NCBI GenBank assembly: GCA_018672145.1
Contig: JABHGH010000069.1
Location: 1 to 10,993 of the forward strand
Length of the DNA: 10,993 nt
Source of the DNA: Flavobacteriaceae bacterium
GTDB taxonomy: Bacteria; Bacteroidota; Bacteroidia; Flavobacteriales; Flavobacteriaceae
Direction of reading: 5' to 3'
How positions within the stretch are numbered: the stretch's first letter is position 1; each line of letters opens with the position of its first letter. Below are positions 5,979 to 10,993 of this stretch, one piece after another. A program made the translations under genes and the position numbers. The notes below the pieces were generated by a model. The model worked only from the letters and a program-made list of their open reading frames with translations. It was not told where the DNA came from and ran no database searches.

Positions 5979-6851
5979 ATGTCAAAAACAAACAAGAAGA
6001 ATAAACGGTCTTTACGCGCCAAATTGATGGCAAAATACCGTTTTGTTGTTCTTAATGAAAACACGTTTGAGGAAATGCTTTCCTACAAACTGAGCCGCTT
6101 TAATGTGTTTATGATTGTAAGTCTGCTGTCTATCTTTTTAATATCGGCGACCTACGCAATTATTGCCCTTACCTCCTTAAAGGAATATATACCAGGATAT
6201 GACTCAACCGCTTTGCGCAGACAGGCCATTGAGAACACCTACTCGTTAGACTCCTTGAAACAACAACTCCTGTTAAACCAGCGCTACATTTCATCTATTA
6301 CAGACGCTTTGAGCGGCAATGTAAAGCCAGAAGACATTCCGTTGAGGGAGCTTCAAGGCGATTTGGGGGACCTGACAGAACAATTTGACTTTAGCATCAA
6401 CAAGCAAGACTCGTTGTTGCGTGCGGAAGTCGCACAAGAAGATCGATTTAACTTGTTTGAAACCGCAGGGACAGAATCTGATTTTACTCTTTTCCCACCA
6501 GTAACAGGAACATTAACACAACGATATGATCCATCAGTAAACCATTATGCAGTAGACATTAGTGTTCCTGAAAAAACACCCGTGAAATCGGCATCAGAAG
6601 GAACAGTGATTTTTGCAGATTGGACTACAGAAACGGGCTATGTGATACTGATTAAGCATCAACAAAACTTAATTTCTGTGTATAAGCACAACGAATCTTT
6701 AGCCGTTGGACAGGGCGATTTGGTTTTTGCAGGCGAAGTGATTGCTTTTGCGGGTAACACAGGCTCCTTATCAACGGGTCCGCATTTACATTTTGAACTT
6801 TGGAGTGATGGATATCCAATTGATCCATCGGACTTAATCGATTTTGAATAA
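5979..6851 (+). CDS. membrane-anchored M23 family metallopeptidase (LytM/MepM-like)
   Basis: A 290-residue peptidoglycan endopeptidase type protein. Residues 1-41 are basic and cytoplasmic, residues about 42-66 form a single membrane anchor, and the rest should face the periplasm. EYIPGYDS at 69-76 is a motif I associate with Bacteroidota M23 proteins of this architecture. About 78-160 is a helical, Gln/Leu-rich linker, probably coiled coil. The M23 domain spans about 170-290 with all metal and catalytic residues: His189 and Asp193 in HYAVDI (Ala replaces the common Gly), and His269/His271 in GPHLHFEL, next to GNTGSLSTG. The ATG at 5979 was chosen over an in-frame TTG at 5961, which would add six non-conserved residues and overlap the promoter element. 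It is the first gene of a four-gene operon. It could be an active hydrolase for cell-wall remodelling; with every ligand kept, a degenerate EnvC-type activator is unlikely. Confidence 0.93.
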   Translation: MSKTNKKNKRSLRAKLMAKYRFVVLNENTFEEMLSYKLSRFNVFMIVSLLSIFLISATYAIIALTSLKEYIPGYDSTALRRQAIENTYSLDSLKQQLLLNQRYISSITDALSGNVKPEDIPLRELQGDLGDLTEQFDFSINKQDSLLRAEVAQEDRFNLFETAGTESDFTLFPPVTGTLTQRYDPSVNHYAVDISVPEKTPVKSASEGTVIFADWTTETGYVILIKHQQNLISVYKHNESLAVGQGDLVFAGEVIAFAGNTGSLSTGPHLHFELWSDGYPIDPSDLIDFE

Positions 6852-6852
6852 A

Positions 6853-8343
6853 ATGTCACTAAAAAAAGTTATTGCAAAGCAACTCGCAAAACGAGTTAGA
6901 AAGAAGATAGACCGTTGGTCTGCAAACCCAATTGAAACACAAAAACGCGTTTTAAAAGAGCTCCTTGATGAAGCAAAAAACACCGAGTTTGGGAAAGATC
7001 ATCATTTTTCAAAAATTCAAAATCATAAAGATTTTATTGCTCAAATTCCGATTTCTGATTACGAAGGACTTCGGTCTTATGTAGACAGAGTGGTCGAGGG
7101 TGAGAAGGATATTCTATGGCCTGGAAAACCACGTTATTTTGCAAAAACTTCAGGGACTACATCGGGAACAAAATTTATTCCGCTTACCAAAGAGTCAATA
7201 CCAACACACATTGAAGCAGCCAAAAACGCATTGTTTTGTCACATCGAAGCCACGGGGGACGCGTCTTTTGTTGATGGCAAACTGATTTTTTTACAAGGAA
7301 GCCCTGTGCTTGGAGAAAGGAATGGTGTTGCAATAGGCCGTCTTTCGGGGATTGTTGCTCACTATGTTCCCAAATACCTTCAAAAAAACCGCTTACCCTC
7401 GTGGGAAACAAACTGTATTGAAGATTGGGAAACTAAAGTAGATGCAATCGTAGAAGAAACCCACGACAAAGACATGCGCCTTATTAGTGGCATTCCGCCT
7501 TGGGTGAGCATGTACTACGAAAAACTAACTGCTAAAACAGGGAAAAAGATTGGAGATCTTTTCCCCAATTTAGGCTTATTTGTTTATGGTGGCGTAAACT
7601 ATGAACCTTATCGGACAAAGCTAGAAAGTCTTGTCGGACGACGAATTCCAAGTGTGGAACTATATCCAGCATCTGAAGGTTTCTTTGCCTTTCAAGACGC
7701 TCCAGACAGCGATGGGATGCTATTGCAACTTGATTCAGGCATTTTTTACGAGTTTGTCCCAGCGGACCAATTTTTTGAAGTCTCTCCCCCACGTTTGGGT
7801 TTAGAGGAAGTGAAAACAGGGGTAAATTATGTCATGATTATTTCTACAAATGCAGGCTTATGGGCTTACAATATCGGAGACACGGTCATGTTTACTTCAC
7901 TCTTTCCTTTCCGCGTGGTAGTGTCGGGTCGTATTAAGCATTTTATATCTGCTTTTGGTGAGCATGTGATCGGGAAAGAGGTTGAACAGGCGCTGCTACA
8001 AGCGACGGAAGGAACAGACGTTGAAATTAGTGAGTTTACGGTTGCGCCTCAAGTAAATCCTAAAAAAGGACTTCCTTATCATGAATGGAGCATTGAGTTT
8101 ACAACCCCTCCAAAAGACATGGTCTCATTTAGCGCAGATCTCGATAAAAAAATGTGTTCACAAAACACTTATTACGACGACTTGATCCAAGGTAAAGTTC
8201 TCCAACCTTTGGTTGTTTGCCAACTCAAACAAGGTGCTTTTTCAAACTACATGAAAAGAATAGGTAAATTAGGGGGACAAAATAAAGTGCCGCGACTGAC
8301 AAATGACCGTAAGATCGCAGATGAACTAAAAAAAGAACTCTAA
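6853..8343 (+). CDS. GH3 family acyl-acid amido synthetase-like protein
   Basis: This 496-residue protein is of the GH3 (auxin-responsive promoter) family, an ANL-like adenylate-forming group whose plant members activate a carboxylic acid as acyl-AMP and join it to an amino acid. Bacterial members are common in Bacteroidota, but the substrate is unknown. Seen in the protein: the P-loop-like ATP motif AKTSGTTSGTKF at 97-108, the adenine/acid-site motif VELYPASEGF at 268-277, the YNIGDT motif at 339-344, SGRIKHFISAFGEH at 358-371, and a C-terminal mobile domain with GKLGGQNKVPRL at 471-482 bearing the expected late lysine. No signal peptide or membrane helix is seen, so it is cytosolic. The ATG at 6853 follows the M23 stop by one base; an upstream in-frame TTG at 6844 lies inside the M23 gene and is not needed. 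The next gene overlaps its stop (TAATG). Confidence 0.92.
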   Translation: MSLKKVIAKQLAKRVRKKIDRWSANPIETQKRVLKELLDEAKNTEFGKDHHFSKIQNHKDFIAQIPISDYEGLRSYVDRVVEGEKDILWPGKPRYFAKTSGTTSGTKFIPLTKESIPTHIEAAKNALFCHIEATGDASFVDGKLIFLQGSPVLGERNGVAIGRLSGIVAHYVPKYLQKNRLPSWETNCIEDWETKVDAIVEETHDKDMRLISGIPPWVSMYYEKLTAKTGKKIGDLFPNLGLFVYGGVNYEPYRTKLESLVGRRIPSVELYPASEGFFAFQDAPDSDGMLLQLDSGIFYEFVPADQFFEVSPPRLGLEEVKTGVNYVMIISTNAGLWAYNIGDTVMFTSLFPFRVVVSGRIKHFISAFGEHVIGKEVEQALLQATEGTDVEISEFTVAPQVNPKKGLPYHEWSIEFTTPPKDMVSFSADLDKKMCSQNTYYDDLIQGKVLQPLVVCQLKQGAFSNYMKRIGKLGGQNKVPRLTNDRKIADELKKEL

Positions 8344-9986
8344 TGAGTCAACACACAAACGTTACAAGCTCCATACGAAAACGAGCACAGGAATCATCAA
8401 ATGCAATTGCTAGGATGTATATTAGTATGCGACACTTACTCAATCGGGGCTTTTACAAACCGATGGGCATATCTGGGGAGTCTTTACGAAAAGCGCTACT
8501 GACGTTAAAACCTGAAATTTATGGATCTATTGTTGAAACAAAATCAGAGCTTAATGGTTTAAAATATATTATCGACCGTTTGCCAGAGGGAATCACAGAG
8601 TGTGTTTCAGTGAGCCTAACCTCAGAAGAAGGGCTCTCTTCCTCGGGATTTACGCCGATTATACCATCAAAACGGAGACGAAACTGTTATCGAATCGACA
8701 AAGACCATATGGTGATTGAGATCACACGAGGAAGATCAGAGATTTATGACATTCTCACACACCTCACGTTTTTATTTATTGAAGCGGATAAAATATGTGA
8801 TCGCATTTTTATTGATTCATCAAGCCAAACAACAAGAGAGTGGAAAAAAATTGAAAAAACGGCGACGTCAACAACAAAAATAACAAAGCAAGATTTAGAA
8901 TCAACCTTAGCGTATTTGGCACAAATTTTAGAGTGCACCTATAAAGAAGCCGTTCATTCCTATGAGAGCTTTCAACTTCCAGGAGACCCGACACGTTTTA
9001 TTCGTATAATATATCATATGGGTAGAGTTGCCGTGAATGAACGGAAGCAAAGCGAAAAAAGAGCAATTACATTTAGCGCATTGTTAGGGGAACAAATTGG
9101 ACATCATGTGCATGGAGAACGTTGGGCCAATCAATTATATGCAGCCCTAGAAAAACACAACCTCACAGACCGACCAATTCATCTTGTTTCTGCGAACACA
9201 CATAGTTTTTTAAACAGCATTTATGCTGAAAAATCACTTGGCAAAAAGGCAGGTGACCTAAATTGGTTTGCTCAGTTTGTTGTCGATGAAAAAAAACAGA
9301 AAAAGGTGCGAAGCTATGCCGAAAAAAACGGCTTTATCTCTGTTCCAGATGCCTCAGGGAGTAATGTGAATGCACAAATTATTGACACAAACAAAATAAA
9401 GAACAGTAGACATACGTTTTCAAAAGGCACTGTATTATTGGTTTTTGATTATGCTTTTGGAGAACAAGCCTATGAATTGATGGACGAACTTCTTAAAACA
9501 AAGGTGGGTCAGCAATTAAAATCGATATCGATTATGGGTAAAGCAGGAATAATGGAAGGAAAGAAAGGGGATATTATGATACCAACAGCGCACATCTTTG
9601 AGGGTACTGCAGACAATTACCCTATTCATAACGACTTGGCTGCTGAGGACTTTGTAGAAACAGCAATTCCCACTTTAGAGGGAACGATGATTACAGTGTT
9701 AGGCACATCACTTCAAAATAAAGACATTTTAACTTACTTTTGCAGATCTTCATGGAAAGTTATCGGCATAGAAATGGAGGGGGTACACTATCAAAAAGCG
9801 ATTCAGTCGGCCATGCACATTCGAAAAACTATTCAACCAACAACAAAAGTGCGGTATGCATATTATGCTTCTGACAATCCGCTGGAAACAGGAAGCACAT
9901 TGGCTTCTGGCTCTTTGGGACAAGTAGGAGTGGTACCAACATACGCAATAACAGACAAAATTTTAGAAAAAATAAGCACAAAATAA
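8343..9986 (+). CDS. DUF6909-like protein with a nucleoside phosphorylase/nucleosidase-like C-terminal half
   Basis: A 547-residue cytosolic protein, with no signal peptide or membrane helix, that I match from memory to the Bacteroidota family DUF6909; no function is established to my knowledge. The N-terminal part (about 1-275) is mostly helical and basic, with distinctive blocks VIEITRGRSEIYDILTHL (124-141), FLFIEADKI (143-151) and LLGEQIGHHVHGERWANQL (247-265). A central block is DRPIHLVSANTHS (276-288). The C-terminal part (about 360-547) looks like the purine nucleoside phosphorylase/MTA-SAH nucleosidase fold: a Gly-rich strand-loop IMGKAGIMEGKKGDIMIP (397-414), GIEMEG (475-480) where nucleosidases have EME, and YASDNP (508-513) where they have the catalytic SD. 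The fold assignment is inferred from these motifs. Its ATG shares one base with the GH3 stop, and its TAA abuts the ATG of the SLBB gene, so it is translationally coupled to both. Confidence 0.8.
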   Translation: MSQHTNVTSSIRKRAQESSNAIARMYISMRHLLNRGFYKPMGISGESLRKALLTLKPEIYGSIVETKSELNGLKYIIDRLPEGITECVSVSLTSEEGLSSSGFTPIIPSKRRRNCYRIDKDHMVIEITRGRSEIYDILTHLTFLFIEADKICDRIFIDSSSQTTREWKKIEKTATSTTKITKQDLESTLAYLAQILECTYKEAVHSYESFQLPGDPTRFIRIIYHMGRVAVNERKQSEKRAITFSALLGEQIGHHVHGERWANQLYAALEKHNLTDRPIHLVSANTHSFLNSIYAEKSLGKKAGDLNWFAQFVVDEKKQKKVRSYAEKNGFISVPDASGSNVNAQIIDTNKIKNSRHTFSKGTVLLVFDYAFGEQAYELMDELLKTKVGQQLKSISIMGKAGIMEGKKGDIMIPTAHIFEGTADNYPIHNDLAAEDFVETAIPTLEGTMITVLGTSLQNKDILTYFCRSSWKVIGIEMEGVHYQKAIQSAMHIRKTIQPTTKVRYAYYASDNPLETGSTLASGSLGQVGVVPTYAITDKILEKISTK

Positions 9987-10993
9987 ATGCAAAAACCACT
10001 TTTTAAAACCCAGTCCCGCACTCTGTCGAAAAACATATTGACTCTTTTGGCTCTGTTTACAGTTGTGACGACTTACGCGCAAAATACGACTCCATCTTTG
10101 ACGTCGATTCAGAGCCTAACTCCTCAACAACAGCAGTCTTATGTCAAAGAGGCCAGACAACGAGGATATAGCTTGACCCAGCTTCAAGGTTTAGCAAAAA
10201 CACAAGGCGCTACCCTGGATGACCTGACCTTACTAAAATCTGTTTGGTCAGAAACCGAAAAAAACAGGAATGACTCTGTTGCTGAAGAAGCTACAGAAAA
10301 GATTGAAACAAACTTTGGAGAAAATGGAGATTTAACATTCTTCCCTGACACGACAGAAGAAGAGTCAGACATTTTTGGGAGCTCTTTTTTTAATAACACC
10401 TCGATCACCCAAACACCACAACTTTATGTTTCCACTCCTGCGGGGTATCGACTTGGGCCTAACGACGAAATAACAATTGACGTTTGGGGAGCGTCTGAAA
10501 ACCGTTATGAAGCGACTCTTTCACGCCAAGGAGTTGTGCGCATAGACAGGCTAAAACCAATGTATTTATCGGGTCTTACGCTCGCAGCTGCGAAACGAAA
10601 AATCCAAAAAGAGTTTGCGTCCATTTATACGGGACTATCAGATAATGCGGAGGAAGTTTCTCGGGTTTATTTGGATGTAAATCTTCAAAAAGCACGAAGC
10701 ATTGTCGTAAACATCACAGGGAACGTTAACGCACCCGGGACCTATACAATATCTGGTTTTTCATCTGTGTTAAACGCACTGTATGCCGCAGGGGGACCCA
10801 CAGAAAACGGAAGTTATCGAGACGTCATAATTCTACGCGGAGGAAAAAAAGCAGGGTCTGTGGATTTATATGACTATTTCGTAAAGGGAACCTATCCTTC
10901 GATGTTTCTCAACGACCAAGATGTTATTGTTGTGGCTCCTCACCACAAGCGAGTTACGGCTGATGGAGCTTTTAAAACAACAGGACGTTTTGA
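9987..10993 (+). CDS. SLBB/Poly_export domain polysaccharide export protein, 3'-truncated by window edge
   Basis: Wza-type outer-membrane/periplasmic component for export of capsule or exopolysaccharide, Bacteroidota form. The first 335 residues are in the window. Residues 1-31 are a Sec signal peptide (basic start, core ILTLLALFTVV, likely cleavage TTYA|QN after Ala31); there is no lipobox, unlike Wza. LTPQQQQSYVKEARQRGYS (44-62) leads a short helical region typical of the Bacteroidota proteins, then an acidic linker at about 95-130. The Poly_export domain begins at YRLGPNDEITIDVWG (154-168) and runs to about 235. A first SLBB domain follows (about 236-320) with ITGNVNAPGTYTI (243-255) and ALYAAGGPTENGSYRDV (264-280). 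Larger family members carry several further SLBB repeats, so more is expected beyond the edge. The ATG immediately follows the preceding TAA with no gap. The frame stays open to base 10993. Confidence 0.93.
   Translation, partial: MQKPLFKTQSRTLSKNILTLLALFTVVTTYAQNTTPSLTSIQSLTPQQQQSYVKEARQRGYSLTQLQGLAKTQGATLDDLTLLKSVWSETEKNRNDSVAEEATEKIETNFGENGDLTFFPDTTEEESDIFGSSFFNNTSITQTPQLYVSTPAGYRLGPNDEITIDVWGASENRYEATLSRQGVVRIDRLKPMYLSGLTLAAAKRKIQKEFASIYTGLSDNAEEVSRVYLDVNLQKARSIVVNITGNVNAPGTYTISGFSSVLNALYAAGGPTENGSYRDVIILRGGKKAGSVDLYDYFVKGTYPSMFLNDQDVIVVAPHHKRVTADGAFKTTGRF

Noticed and set aside
10184..10408. Minus-strand 74-codon frame inside the SLBB gene
   Set aside because: The plus strand encodes the signal-peptide-bearing export protein continuously here; the antisense frame has no motif.

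Overview
The window reads as a chromosomal stretch of a Bacteroidota bacterium, most likely of the Flavobacteriia/Cytophagia type. Support comes from several points: a DUF4837 lipoprotein and a DUF6909-like protein, both families I know essentially only from this phylum; a bacterial GH3-type enzyme; TAnnTTTG-type -7 promoter elements in front of isolated genes; and no clear Shine-Dalgarno sequence at any start. The DNA is AT-leaning. Genes are tightly packed, no gene-free stretch exceeds about 100 bases, and I see no mobile element, CRISPR array, tRNA or rRNA.

Left part (1-2302, plus strand): the C-terminal three quarters of mnmG (tRNA wobble-uridine modification) is followed directly by a perfect 14-bp palindrome that closely resembles the ParB-binding site parS. 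Next comes a class I SAM-dependent methyltransferase that has lost most of its usual N-terminal zinc ribbon.

Middle part (2303-5897): the clamp-loader subunit holB (minus strand) is divergent from pgk (phosphoglycerate kinase, plus strand), with facing -7 promoter elements in the 95-base gap. pgk is followed by a DUF4837 lipoprotein gene. That gene converges, with a single base between the stop codons, on a short minus-strand gene for a 58-residue TatA.

Right part (5898-10993, plus strand): a promoter shared back-to-back with tatA starts a tightly coupled run of four genes. They encode a membrane-anchored M23 peptidase, a GH3-family acyl-adenylating enzyme, a DUF6909-like cytosolic protein, and a secreted SLBB/Poly_export polysaccharide-export protein that runs off the window. 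Junctions are 1-base gap, 1-base overlap and 0-base gap, so the four are almost certainly co-transcribed. The two end members act in the cell envelope (peptidoglycan hydrolysis, polysaccharide export). The two middle ones are cytosolic and uncharacterised here.

The points most worth a second look are: the C-terminal half of the DUF6909-like protein, which carries motifs matching the nucleoside phosphorylase/MTA-SAH nucleosidase fold; the parS-like palindrome; promoter elements placed only 3-5 bases from start codons (probable leaderless mRNAs); and independent loss of zinc-binding cysteines in two neighbouring proteins.
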